Shown: one piece after another, positions 35,461 to 46,640 of the stretch
Layout: each line of letters begins with the position of its first letter
Position numbering within the stretch: the stretch's first letter is position 1
NCBI RefSeq assembly: GCF_051020985.1
Contig: NC_134999.1
Span: 9,548,001 to 9,612,000, forward strand
Direction of reading: 5' to 3'
Length of the DNA stretch: 64,000 bases
DNA from: Nomia melanderi
Taxonomy: Eukaryota; Arthropoda; Insecta; Hymenoptera; Halictidae
Translations under genes and position numbers: made by a program
Notes under the pieces: model-generated
Database searches by the model: none
What the model saw: the letters and a program-made list of their open reading frames with translations, nothing else
What the model was told of the DNA's origin: nothing

Positions 35461-36360
35461 TAACGGCGCGATATTGTCGTGCGACGTTTGATACCGGAAT
35501 CACATTTAAATTCTCGCACCGTTGATTTCCACCACAGCCTTATTATCTGCGACCCTTGGCGGGAGCAGGATACGCGAGCGCGCGCGCGCGTCCGATCGAT
35601 GCCGATCGAATCGGCCGTGCATTTGCGGTTGCGTGTCGCGGCTGACACCTTTCAACCCCCTCGCACCTTTCACCACCGAACCACTGGTGAAATTATTATG
35701 TAAGAATCGTGTCCCACGGCATGCGGAAATATTGAATTCGCCTGGAAGGGGCGGAAAGGAGAAGTGAGGGGGCGGCGCGCGCTCCGTTTACCGCTGCTCT
35801 TTACTTAATTACGTAAATGAGTGATTATTAACGCGACGCCTCTCGGAGATCGCGAGAACTGTGCTCACGTGTGTTCGCGCGAGAAGCGAGTCAACGTTGA
35901 AAAGCGGCCGAGAGGGGCAGAAAAATAAATGAAAATAAAAGGAGGGAGCGGGCGAAGGGAGAAAACGGAGGAAATGTGTGTTTGCATAAAATAATAAGGA
36001 ACGGGGACCGCAACACCTGATGCAGCACTGTCGCCCTCCTGTGTGCGCGCACGCGGCGGAAGAGAGAGAGGTAAATAAAAACCGTGTAGTAATAATAAAG
36101 ATAACACACACCGCGCGGCGTAGGGTGGCTAGTAAGAGCTGGGGGAAAAATGGGAATGTAATCACCGGGTGCAGAGGCGACTCGCGAAATACCCCTTTTA
36201 CCTTCCGCCCGTCCGGCGACGAGTTGACAGGGAGACGCGGGAAACCCGGCTGCGAAATATACGGGGTGTTTGAAATTTAATGACGGCGACGAGACGCGAC
36301 GCTGCCACGACCCGGGATTCGGGTCAACTCAGCTGGAAACATTTAGGCCGCATGAAAAAT
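35461..36360. other. GC-rich block, no gene recognised
   Basis: CpG-rich, with an alternating GCGCGCGCGCGCG run at about 35578-35590 and a copy of the recurrent GGGGTGTTTGAAATTTAA motif near 36263. Frames overlap in both strands and are unrecognised. Confidence 0.45.
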
Positions 36361-38010
36361 TTATTCGGAAAGGAAACAAGTATGTATTAGTAGGAGTTGA
36401 TTTTTCGTAACTTCACGTCTTGTAGGAAACTTTTTTCTTAAATTTTAGATTATCATGTGTCTTAATGTAAGTGTAACTGTTTTAATGTAAGTGGTATGTG
36501 GCTAAAGATTTTAAGAGGAATGAGAAGATTTGGTTTTTCGTGAATTTTGATTGAATGGTGGAAATAATGTGAATGGATTGGAAGTTTAGGGAAGAAAGAG
36601 TAATTGTTTCTGTTAGATTTTTAACGGATGAGACGGTTAGATTTTGTGCGGTTGGAAAAATAAATTGTGAACGCGGAAAGATAGTTTTAATCCTCTATTT
36701 TACTCGAATGTTATGGATAGAGTAAATGGACTGTAGTTTGGCGGAATAGAAATAATTATTTTTGAATAACCTTCCATGTAACATATGAAAAATATTGTTC
36801 GCGAATGCGGCGGAAAGTTGACGCTGAGTGAAAGAATATATTGTCCACGAGGATTTTAATGTTTCGCGCGTAGTCTGCGTAATGGAGGTCAACAATGCGA
36901 GTAGCTATCCGAAAAGGAGGAATATTCCATTCCGCGGCGAAAATAAAAATAATATCGGCCAAATTACATTATTCAATTTCCGCGTAAATTGAATTTACCA
37001 TTTAAGGTTAATTGATTTATTAGGTGAGGTAAATTTGCTTTTAATCTGTTTCTGTGGTTAGGTACAAAAACAAAGAATTTTCTCGTTACCGCTCCGGAAA
37101 GGGGGCTTTCATAGCAACACAGGAAATTGCTTACCTTTGTTTTAGCAAATGCTCGCGAAGGGGACACTATTTCTAATTGAGGAAAAAGGTTTCGCCTCTA
37201 CCGTTGCGGGAAAATGAGAAAGAACAGGCATTCTGCGCCAAAGGGAAAGAAACGAAAATTTGACCGCTCGAAATAATATTTTTCGTATCGATGTGGGTGA
37301 CGAATTTTGATAGCGTCCGTTAAAGACGACCTTCGCGAGCTACAAGAAACAATGGGAAACACGTTTAAGGAATATTGCCTGGGTGTGAACAGTTATTTAC
37401 GCGCGACGGTTCATTATTGAGATAATCAATCTTGAAAATGTGGGACATGAATGTACCTTACAATGTGTTATTTGCGATACGATCTGTCTGTTCGCGAAAC
37501 AGCAAGTCGAAAATGCGGAATAAATTTCTCCGTTTGATGGTTCCGTTCTGCGAAAATTGGACCTGAAATATATGCTGCGTGTACTGTAGTCGTGCTTACG
37601 GCAAGTGGAAATGGTGCGCAATGTACGGACAGATTAGGGAGGTTCATTCGGTTAGGTGCTTAATAGTTGTGTACGAATATATAAATCCAACGAATATATA
37701 ATCCGAAAAATTTCTACTCGTATAAAAATCTGGAATTCAACAGTTATTACATTTCACGAAATCATTTTATATTTATTTCTAACATTGCAATAAATGGCAA
37801 CTAACTAAATTTCACGTTCATGTGAGATATTATAAATAAATCGCAATTACATTAAGGTACCCAGATAACACGCAGCTAAAATGAAGACGAACACAATGTT
37901 ATACAGCATTCGCCAATCAATCAAGATAAAATTTTCAATTTTCAACCCACATATTTCACCCATTTCGCTTCTGAAAAAAAGGAAAAAAATACTGAAATAC
38001 CCCGTATAAC
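36361..38010. other. AT-rich to mixed stretch, no gene seen
   Basis: AT-rich, with a mixed part from 36780 to 37620. Two transition-like runs of ATGTAAGTG occur near 36465 and 36485. No gene or RNA recognised. Confidence 0.45.
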
Positions 38011-38681
38011 CGACCGCTTCCACCATTTTCCGTCCACGGGTATCTAAATCGCGCGGATCCCTGCGCGGAAGCCCCGGAATTATTCATCGTATGATAAACG
38101 CTCGACCGACAAAGAAATACAGACCATCGCGTCCTAGACTCTCGGATTGTCCACGTGATTTTCTGCTCGAACTGTCAGGTCGGAGTGTCTCGCGGGGCTT
38201 TCGGCTAATTAAGAAAGCAATCGTTCCGATATAATCAAATAAACATCCCTTAAACGGGGCGGCAACGAACGAGACCACTCGATGATACTCGAGCCGCGAG
38301 TTCGAGATCGACCGGGGCTCTCTCCGTACCACCCCCTTCCCTCACAGAGCGCGACGACAGGGAAAGCGAAGAGCCCGCCGCTCCGGCGAACAGGTAAAAT
38401 ATTCCCGAGTCGAGCACCGAATCCGCTGTCAGCCAAGACAGGTAGCTGCGGAACAGGACGTCGGCGCTGGGTAGAGAAGAGTTAGATGCGCTCGAGGGGG
38501 GACGCGAAAGTTCGTCGACGGTTACTACACGGTGCCTTCAATTATTTTATCAGTTATGTGTTTCAGTATGTATCACGAGGGTAGCAGGAGGCGGAGGGTG
38601 GTGGTTCGTGGCAGGGTGAGAGAGAAAGCTGGGAGGGAAGAGGCGGCAACGTCAATGGCAGGGAAGAACACGATGGCAAAT

Positions 38682-38737
38682 GGGATGGGATGAGGGAGAG
38701 GGTGGTTGGTGTGGGGCGGAGGGTAACGGGGATTGGG
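38682..38737 (+). repeat. Two G-quadruplex motifs
   Basis: At 38682-38702 four GGG runs are separated by AT, ATGA and AGA. At 38713-38737 four runs are separated by CGGA, TAAC and ATT. All loops are four bases or shorter, which fits the standard G3+N1-7 rule. Confidence 0.75.
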
Positions 38738-39027
38738 TAGAGAAACGAGAAAGGGAGAGAAAGAGGATGAGGATGAGGACGAGGTGGAGGAGGATGCGGC
38801 GGTGAGTGCGGCGGCGGCGGGCTGAAGCAAGACACTCTCTCTTCCCTCTGAAAGGTGGAAGGCATTTCAGCCCCGAGAGCACGTTGGCTCAGCTGTGTTT
38901 TCTGTTCGGGGGTGGTTGCGGCGTAGCGCACAGGCTTGCCCGTACGCTACGCCGTGGGATGGGGCGTAAAGGGAGCAGAGTGTAGGTGGTTGGGAAGCGC
39001 GGGTAGGTAGGGGGCGGGAGGACTGTA

Positions 39028-39051
39028 GGGTAGGTGGGATGGGTGGTTGGG
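39028..39051 (+). repeat. G-quadruplex motif
   Basis: Four GGG runs separated by TAGGT, AT and TGGTT. It lies directly upstream of the TGGC/AGGC array and on the same strand as the two upstream motifs. Confidence 0.75.
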
Positions 39052-39060
39052 TTAGGTGGA

Positions 39061-39157
39061 TGGCTGGCTGGCTGGCTGGCTGGCTGGATGGCAAGCAGGC
39101 AGGCAGGCAGGCAGGCAGGCAGGCAAGGCAGGCAGCAGGCAGCCAGCAGGCAGCCAG

Positions 39158-39197
<40 letters not shown>

Positions 39198-39201
39198 CAC
39201 G
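39061..39201 (+). repeat. TGGC and AGGC tetranucleotide microsatellite array
   Basis: About six TGGC units run to 39086. A compound AGGC array follows, interrupted by CAGGCAGC and CAGCCAGC variants around 39125-39155, and then a purer AGGC run to 39200. The spacing is not that of a CRISPR array. Confidence 0.95.
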
Positions 39202-39920
39202 CAAGGGTACGTCGAGCTACTGCGAGGGGGTGGCTTGGTAGATGGGTGGCTAGAGAGAGGCTAGGTGTGTCGAGGGGCTGCGGGAAGAGTGGGAGGGCGG
39301 TGGTGGGCTGCTTTGAACTAAGCCGGGCTAGAGGTGGAGTACGCTCAGCGGTTGGCGAAGGGCAAAAGGGGCCAGGGGAGGGTGAATGGTTGGCTGGTAT
39401 GGGGGCAGAAGGGCGGCTATGAGGGGTTGAAGGGGGGTTAGTGGTGTAGGCGGGGAGCCGGAGGGTGGCTGAACACCGGCCTCTATCGGTGGCGCGGGGT
39501 GGCAAAGGTAGGTTGGATACGGGGTGGTAGTCCTGGACACCGCAGCCCACCTAACTACAACGTGGCTAGTATCCACTGTTCTAAATAATTCCGCGGTACA
39601 ATTGCTGCGGGCTTCGGCCCGCTCCACCTGCTGGCAAATTCAAAATCCACGTTGCCCCTACAGATGGAAAGACGAGCCAATACCGCTGTGAATGGAATGA
39701 AGGAGGAAAAAACGGGACGGTGTGACCGTACGCGACAGACTGGCAACGGTGAAACGGTTTTTAACTATTGGTCCCGCGGACCACGCGTGGATCTGGGAGG
39801 TCAGCTGATCCGGGCTGCGTCCAGGGCTTGCGTTTTGCGGCGTGCGCGAAGAATGGACCTTAGAGTTTACGCGAAGTTTTTGTCTTTGATGTTATTCGAG
39901 CTACGGACACGAACGCTTTA

Positions 39921-41640
39921 ATTCCTTATGGTGTCGAGTTGGAACGAAAATTTTGTACTCAGTTTGCTGAACACGGAATTTATTCAGTTCACGTTGAGTG
40001 AAGATATTTAATAAGTTTATTTATCTTGAATTATTTATGAGACGTTATAACAATATTAATTTAAATATAGGTAGTAATAAATAGTAAGTGGCGCTATTAA
40101 AATCGCGATAAAATAATAGTAGATTAGCTGCCTGCAATGTATAATAAATTATACGTAATAAATTATTCATTAGTATTAACTTCATGTAAGTTATGACTGG
40201 AATAATACTTCTAACTTTATATGTTTCAGAAGGTGTAAATAAGTGCTTAGTTTGAAATGGTCATTCAGATTTATAAAGGAAATGTAGTAAAAGTTATGTG
40301 GTACGGTAAAAAATAACTTTACTTTTGATATGCATTATCCTAATTCAGTTCTATTTTGAATCTCTTTCTTCATGAATGTTATCTACCACTGAATACGGAG
40401 CAGTAACTGTATACTTCGATGCAATCTGAAGGCTCTAATTGAATGGTAGTTATGCAGAAGAGAAAATAAAGCACCGTCTATCAGCAGTTCGATGAAATAA
40501 ATCTCCTGGGATTTACCACACGCTGCATGAGTTAAAATCCACGGCCATCAAAGTTGTCAACGGGTCTCCTCTTCAACAATTCAATTAAATGTTAATTGAT
40601 TGAGCAACCTCGTTTTTCTTGAATTTTATTTATTTGTGTTGCATTCATTGTATTCAATGGAATATTAAGCAAAAGCGAAAAACGGATCTGAATACTGTTG
40701 TGCATACAGAGTTTTGTTCCGTGAAGGAATGCAAGGTATTGAAAGAAAGGGAAATTCAAGAATTTACGGACTTCCTCATTGAAATCAGTCAAAAGCGCTC
40801 AGTTTACATAGGTCCGTAAAACAGTTCCTTCACGGTAGAATGTTTTCCATCCTCGGTAGAAGAACATGCTTGCTTAAGCTGAAATGTGGAGAACACATTT
40901 TTGCAGGTTAGGAAAAGTCAACGATGAAACTCCACATCGGGAACAATACTTTCTTTATTTTTGTGCTAGGACCTTGTTACAGTCGAAAATACTAACCTTC
41001 ATCGCTTCTTATTATACTAATTACAATGTATATTCCATACAAAATAATTAATACAATTACTGTAGTTGATATTATTGCGCAATCAGCTTACCCAATATTT
41101 AAGTACAGCAATGACATTCAAATACTAATATCGATATCAAACTATTAATATTAATATTATATCACTATTTCAAAAATATGCAAAATTTTCTCTAATATTT
41201 ACAACATTACATAAAACATATTACAATATTTAATACTACACTATTACTACCTATAATTCAAATGTAGTTACTTCCATCTATTATCATAATTAGTCAGCTT
41301 TCACAATACACCTAAAAAGTTATGCCCCGAGAACCGAAAAAAACTGCACAATTACCATTTTATATTTATCGAGTATTATTCTACGATCGTTCCATCAGTT
41401 TATACTACTAAATAAGAACAAGAGTAGCAGCAACAATAACAACATATACTTCCCTTACACCAACATGAGCTTACAGAAAAGCAATTACCACAATAAGTAA
41501 CCTCACATTCGCAATCCAGAAGCAGCGGAACGTCGATACAAAACGCCAAGAAACAAAAATATTCCACCGAACAGCCAGCCCTTAGCAAGTTCCGTAATTC
41601 AATACCCGATACGCGCGCAATTAAACAAACTTCGCCGTCG
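39921..41640. other. AT-rich stretch with a nested inverted repeat
   Basis: AT-rich. Apart from the nested inverted repeat at 40719-40835, I recognise no gene or RNA. Confidence 0.45.
40719..40835. repeat. Nested inverted repeats
   Basis: Outer arms CCGTGAAGGAA (40719-40729) and TTCCTTCACGG (40825-40835) are perfect complements. Inner arms TTTACGGAC (40763-40771) and GTCCGTAAA (40812-40820) are also perfect. The two pairs share an axis, so one transcript could form a two-tier stem. Confidence 0.8.
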
Positions 41641-42290
41641 ATAATCGAACGGGCCGACCTTGAAATCTTCCGGAACTCGGGGCCACCTGACACAGTTACT
41701 AAATTCATTAACCTCCCACCGACATTTGTATTCAGCGGCGCGGTAATCAGCTAATTGGTACCAAAGGGACGGTTGATTCATCGCGTAGCGCGGGCCGGGA
41801 GCATACTTCGCGTTACGATCGAATCTCGCGCCCCCCGTTTTCCGCGCCCGGCCGAAGATAACGAGCCGGCCGATAAATTCACCGAAGTTTCTCACCCCCC
41901 GCGCGCGCCGCTCAACCCCCAGCGCGCGTAGAGGAACGATTCCGGGAACGCCGGGCGGCGTTTGTCTTTTTCGCTGTTGAAGTTGGCACGCAGGATCGCT
42001 TCCAGCGCGTTAACTCACCGGGACAGCAGCGCGCGGCGAATTAAACGGGAGCGCGCGGCGTTCCGCGGCACGACGGAAACCAGGAAAAATGGGTCAGCAT
42101 GTCTCGGTTATTTTCAAGGCCGCCGGAAATCGATGCGCGATCCAGTTTTTAGGGTGGCGTCGACGCCGCCGCCGTCGCCGCCGCCGCCGGCGGTCTTTCG
42201 CGACGCGATTCGCTCGGTTTTCCCTTCAAACTGTTCATCCTTCGCTGCGGTTGAGTGTACGGTACGATGTACGGTAGAATGTCTGTTATA
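41641..42290. other. GC-rich block, no gene recognised
   Basis: CpG-rich, with GCC triplets at 42165-42190 and an ATCAGCTAATTGG site at about 41746 that resembles ATCAGCTAATTAAG near 21346. No gene recognised. Confidence 0.45.
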
Positions 42291-42413
42291 GGAATTAACC
42301 CCTTAACACTGAACGTATCATGACCGCTTAAATGATCGGTATTAGTATTTAATTTAAAATTCTGTATTCTCTTTTGTTCAGTTAACTTTGTACCCATTCT
42401 TATATTGTCCGAC

Positions 42414-42625
42414 TAACACTAGGTTTACGGGCATTTATTAAACAGTTTATTTTATGGTTCCCACGAAAATTAATGTATGTTAATCTAGATCTTGGAGATT
42501 AAAAGTGGAAAAGTAGACAATTGGGGTATATATCCGTGTAATTGAATCAATCGAAACTGTTGTAAAGATTTATAAATTAATATTTATAAAATTTAAAATG
42601 ATGCGTTCTGTAAATCTAGTGCTAA
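42414..42625. mobile_element. MITE-like inverted-repeat element, CTAG family copy 3
   Basis: A 212-bp element. Left end TAACACTAGGTTTACGG; right end read inward TAGCACTAGATTTACAG, matching at about 14 of 17. The interior aligns with 7388-7608. It sits just downstream of TTAACCCCTTAACACTG (from 42293) and is the first of a chain of elements running to about 43250. Confidence 0.65.
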
Positions 42626-42775
42626 TCAGCTTTTCAGTTGCTGCGTTTCCTTTTGTTTCTGTTTCCTGTAGGGAAAATTTACATTTATTTTGGAATCAAT
42701 TATTTGACTGATTACGGTAGCAGTAGGTCATGTATAGAATGTCGGTACGTTTAGTGTCGTCCTACGATTTATAAT

Positions 42776-43000
42776 GTAACTACACCACCAAGAATTAATT
42801 TGTTATTAATAATTTAGCAGAAAGGAAGAAGAACTCTACATTTTCCTCTATATCCACATTTATTTTGAAATATAAGAGTTGATAACAGAAATGTAATATT
42901 TAATTTGGACTCAATGGAATTGAGATTTATTTATTTTTGTTCATTTTAATTTGATTTCTTTCTCTCGAATCTGACATGGTATTGTGTGGCAAGAGGTTAA
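42776..43000. mobile_element. TTAA-bounded MITE, family E copy 1
   Basis: About 225 bp. The right end read inward is TTAACCTCTTGCCACACAAT, followed by an ACCATGTCAG block. It aligns across most of its length with 59736-59953: ATTAAT(A/G)ATTTAG near the left, then AATATTTAATTT, then the CATGTCAG/CGTGTCAG block. The left boundary, GTAAC, is less certain than the right. Confidence 0.6.
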
Positions 43001-43254
43001 CCACTTAAGTGCGTCCTATGCGTATATGCGTCATCTTAAAACTCAGAATAATACTAATTTTCTCAACGATGAATCATTTATTTTTCTAGATACATTTCAT
43101 CATCGTTTTGCTTTAATTTTTGGTTAGAATGTAATAGGTAGAATATCTATTCTATATTCCATAATCATCATAGGTGATACAGGTTATACAGGTAGTTAAT
43201 AATTTCTGAATAATAGATACTTTTTTACTAAATCAAAGTGACGTAACCCCTTAA
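42997..43254 (+). repeat. Dispersed repeat family C, copy 1
   Basis: Starting at the TTAA shared with the preceding element, TTAACCACTTAAGTGCGTCC leads into a stretch that aligns with 58209-58345. From the TTAA at 43005, 25 of 33 bases match, followed by CTCAACGATGAATCATTTAT against TTCAACGATGAATTATTTAT. A TTAA at 43251 gives a possible right boundary, but no good inverted terminus was found there. Confidence 0.6.
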
Positions 43255-44095
43255 CACATTCAAGACGGATGACATAATCCTACCTGATTTCAAAGTCCAT
43301 AGATAAGTAATTACAATGTAGTTTCATAATATATTTTTGACATTCATATACATTTGAAGAGTAGACCGTCGCGGTAAGCGGAATTTAGTAGCAATGCATA
43401 AAATAATTAATACAGCTTCTTGTATAAAAAAAATCTAACCACAACAGGGGAAAAAATATTCAACATGAAAATAGAAAATTCTGTTCTAATCTATTTGAAA
43501 ATAATTGAAAATCATTGCGCGAGAAGAGTACCTCGAGCTGAATAGGAGGTTTGACATATAAAACTTTTATCGATAATTCATCCGTATTCCATCGGGTCAA
43601 CCGAGTGCAGTCTGCAAATTGTCAATCTCAATTTTCTTGACAAGGAGGCCTGAAAAAATGTTATTCTGTACTGTCGATCGATTTTTTTGTCACGTAGAAT
43701 ATCACGCCGTTCTCGGTTATATTGACAGTTACAGGACACCATGCACACGCGCGCAGGGATATTGTGTTTTATGAGTTGGGGTGGAATGTTAAGTTCGTTT
43801 CCTCGCGGTGGGTAACAGGTGCGCGAGGGTGTTAACGAGTGTGGTTTATTGAATGGAATGATTCGGGTGAAACGAGAACCGATGAAGACTGCTGTCGGAT
43901 TGAAATTAATTGGTGGCTCGAGGGCGTCTGTGACTACTTCACGAATGGAGAACGCCTGTTTGGAGATTTGAATGAGAACGATTTTGAGAGTGAGTTACTT
44001 GTCTTTGCCGGCGAGAGCATGGTAATTGTCCTATTACCGGTTCTAGCTTGAAATATGCTATTTACTACTTCCGGTATATTGTACTATATGTTACT
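43255..44095. other. AT-rich to mixed stretch, no gene seen
   Basis: AT-rich, with a mixed patch at 43700-44050 that includes a 70-codon frame of acidic composition. The product is not recognisable. Confidence 0.4.
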
Positions 44096-44343
44096 TTAAC
44101 TCTTCGCACACGATTTATTTTCAATGCTGTTGGGTATAAACTTGTATTTGTTTTCAGAGAAATTAATTGAAGTAATTTACGCGACAGAATTCAGCATTTT
44201 ATATTTATTTTATTTATTATTATTACAATAAGATTTAATTTTTATAACCTTTGAATGCGTGGTACTTTTTAAAACAATTTCCAACGTTCTATAACAAATT
44301 TGTAGTCTCTTCTTCGGCATGATATACGACAGCAAAGGGTTAG
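44096..44343. mobile_element. TTAA-bounded MITE, family D copy 2
   Basis: 248 bp. The left terminus TTAACTCTTCGCACACGATT shares CTTC-C--A-GATTTATT--CAA with the left end of 13865-14116. The right terminus read inward is CTAACCCTTTGCTGTCG, against TTAACCCTTTGCGTTATG there. The right-hand TTAA has decayed to TTAG. The interior is AT-rich and only weakly similar to the other copies. Confidence 0.6.
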
Positions 44344-44900
44344 ATTGTAGTAGTGTACTCCAAAATTGAATATTTTAGTAGTTATAATACTGTAGTACAT
44401 TAGTAACTACCGAAATATACGTTAAAAGAAATTCCAAAAAGCAATATATACCATTTCACCCATTTTCTTTACTTTCTCTTTGACAGTGTTAATCAATTTA
44501 GCAAGTAATAATAGTAAGAGTGAATAGTGATAACGAATAATACTCATAATGATTCATTTGAATATATACTTTTAAAAAGATTTCAGAAAGTAGTACCTAT
44601 ATATTCATTTTACCAAGTCAGTCTATTTTTAATTTATTTTTCGATTTAATCCTTTAAATGAACTCGCGAAATGCAATATTAAACCTTCTTTATTCCCTTA
44701 ACTTCAGGAGTAGGTACATTTCGATCTTCGTTGAAGCTAAAGGAAAGCTTTTGTTACTAGAAAATAATAGCAAGAATATCATGTTCATAAGCAAATTGGA
44801 ACAATACTAACACTCGATTTGGAATTCACGAATCACAGTTAAGGGATTAAAAATCTGAATTCCTGCAATGGCAGAACAAAAGAAAAAAAGAACACACGCG
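44344..44900. other. AT-rich stretch, nothing firm
   Basis: AT-rich. CCCTTAACT at about 44696 and AGTTAAGGG at about 44838 form a weak inverted pair 145 bp apart, possibly another decayed TTAA element. Confidence 0.35.
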
Positions 44901-46010
44901 AAAAAGTAAGCATGCGTCCGTTTTCCCGTTTCGCCGAAGGCGATCGCTAATCTCGGTCGGTCTCGAAAAATCGGTGCGTCCACGGAAATACGGTTTCCCG
45001 GGCCCCCGTGTTCCTAATAAACGGGACGGTAAAGGACTATTATGCGTATAGCCGGCGCTCCGGCAGAGACACTCGCGGACACAAAGAACAGAACAAACGA
45101 TTCCAGCAACTTTACGCGACCGTATACACACACGCCCCGGGTGGCCGAGTGTATGTGGACCAGTGCGAAGTAACTGCAACGCTTGGAATGGTTGAGTAAC
45201 GTATGTATGCACCCGTATACACCGAACACTGAAGGGAGAAAGACGGACAAAGCGTCAGAGTGAAACAGAGAGACAGAGAGAGGGAAACAGATAGAAAGGG
45301 TAGCAAAGAGAGAAAGACGGATAGAGGCAGAGACAAAGAGAGAGATAGAGATAGAGGTATACCGAGGGAGAGACGCAGGTTATATATGGTTGCAGACAGC
45401 CTTGGTCCAGAGGATATTTCGCAGAGGGGTTGGTCCAGGTCGAATCCTGAGGGTTGCTCATTCTCAACCCCTCCGAATCCTCTGAGTCCGCCCGTACGTG
45501 GGGTCGAAGGCAAAAGCTTCCTCCTTTACTCCGGCAGCTCGCAGGAACAAGCCTGCAACTCGAACGAGAGAGATCCTCTCCCCCAGTTCCTAGTTATCCT
45601 GGGCTCCGTGTCTTCGGTGAAAGGTAGGAAGCTCGCCCGGTCTCTCTGTACGTGTTCAACGACCGAATGTGTCGTTTCCCTTTGAAGGCTTCGATGTTTG
45701 CGTTCCACCCGGGCTTGGGCCAAAGATGAGAGCGACGTTTGCGCGAATTACCGACCGTGAATATGTTGCAAAATTATAATGAAATTTAAAGTGTAACCTG
45801 AAGAGAGAGTCGGAAAGGGGACGAGCTTGGGCCAGGAGAACCGTTGGTAACTGCGAACTTGATCGGGGGAAATTGTACGTTCCCAACGCGCTCCCCTGAG
45901 CTGATTACATGTGACATTGATACTGATAAAATCGTAGCTCGCGGTAATTGGACTGCGCCCGTAAATCTATATGTTTTTGGAGTTAGCTCCCGCGTAACGA
46001 GCGTTTTGAA
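44901..46010. other. GC-rich block with a GA tract, no gene recognised
   Basis: Contains GC-rich DNA with an A/G-rich tract in the middle. Overlapping open frames up to 141 codons cross the tract in both strands and reflect its lack of stops. Confidence 0.45.
45258..45380 (+). repeat. Imperfect GA-rich polypurine tract
   Basis: Mostly AGAGA and GATAGA units with occasional C. Read in one frame it gives an Arg/Glu/Asp repeat; on the other strand, Ser/Leu. Confidence 0.85.
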
Positions 46011-46640
46011 AGGGAAATAGTTTATCCGCCGGTGAATTGAAAGTGTTTGCTTTAAATGTTTCATTAGAAGATTGCGGTGACAGGAGGTTTTTGATGTGAC
46101 TGGGATTTCTAAGTTTCTTTATACAGCGTGTAAGGAGGGAATAATAACTGTCAGACTTAACAAGAATAAAATGTACACATAATAGGTGACAGATAAGTAT
46201 CAATTGTTTTCGGTGCAAAGAACCTTGACTGTACCGGCACCTTATATACATCTATTCCTAACCTAATCAAATAACTGACAAAATAAAAGTAAAATAGTTA
46301 AATAATAAATATTTCTTAATGAAAACAGAAACAGACGAGACAGAAATTGAAATACTAATTAATCGGACAATAAATGAATTGATATAAAGTTAAGTAAACT
46401 AGAGGATTTTAAATAAAATTTAATAACGGTCATTTGACCGGTTCACGATGCGACTAGAGATAAATAATAATCCGTATAAATTAAATTGAGATTATTTATG
46501 AATCTCAATTCTGATTCGTTATATTCTGTAAAAGCGATATCTCCACGACCACTAAAACTTCCAAAGGCTTACAGTCTCCACAGTACTGAACATTTCCAAC
46601 TCCTTCTCCAGTCAACAAACAACAATCATAGGTTTCAGAT
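46011..46640. other. AT-rich stretch, nothing recognised
   Basis: AT-rich. No gene recognised. Confidence 0.5.

Larger units (their letters stand above)
38011..39920. other. Large GC-rich, G-strand-biased block
   Basis: From about 38560 to 39480 the plus strand is strongly G/A-rich, with G-quadruplex motifs and a TGGC/AGGC tetranucleotide array. The 227-codon minus-strand frame and the opposite 127-codon frame are both translations of this repetitive DNA. I see no real gene. Confidence 0.5.

Noticed and set aside
39061..39201. CRISPR-like regular array
   Set aside because: Simple tetranucleotide repeat with no spacers; the host is a eukaryote.
38867..39550. 227-codon minus-strand open frame
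   Set aside because: It is a translation of the TGGC/AGGC array and G-biased flanks, giving a Leu-Pro-Ala-Cys repeat. Other frames are open over the same DNA.
44693..44845. Weak inverted pair CCCTTAACT / AGTTAAGGG
   Set aside because: Only about 9-11 bp of match and no second copy found, so not listed as a separate element.
46250..46262. Telomere-like CCTAACCTAA
   Set aside because: Only two units; not an interstitial telomere array.
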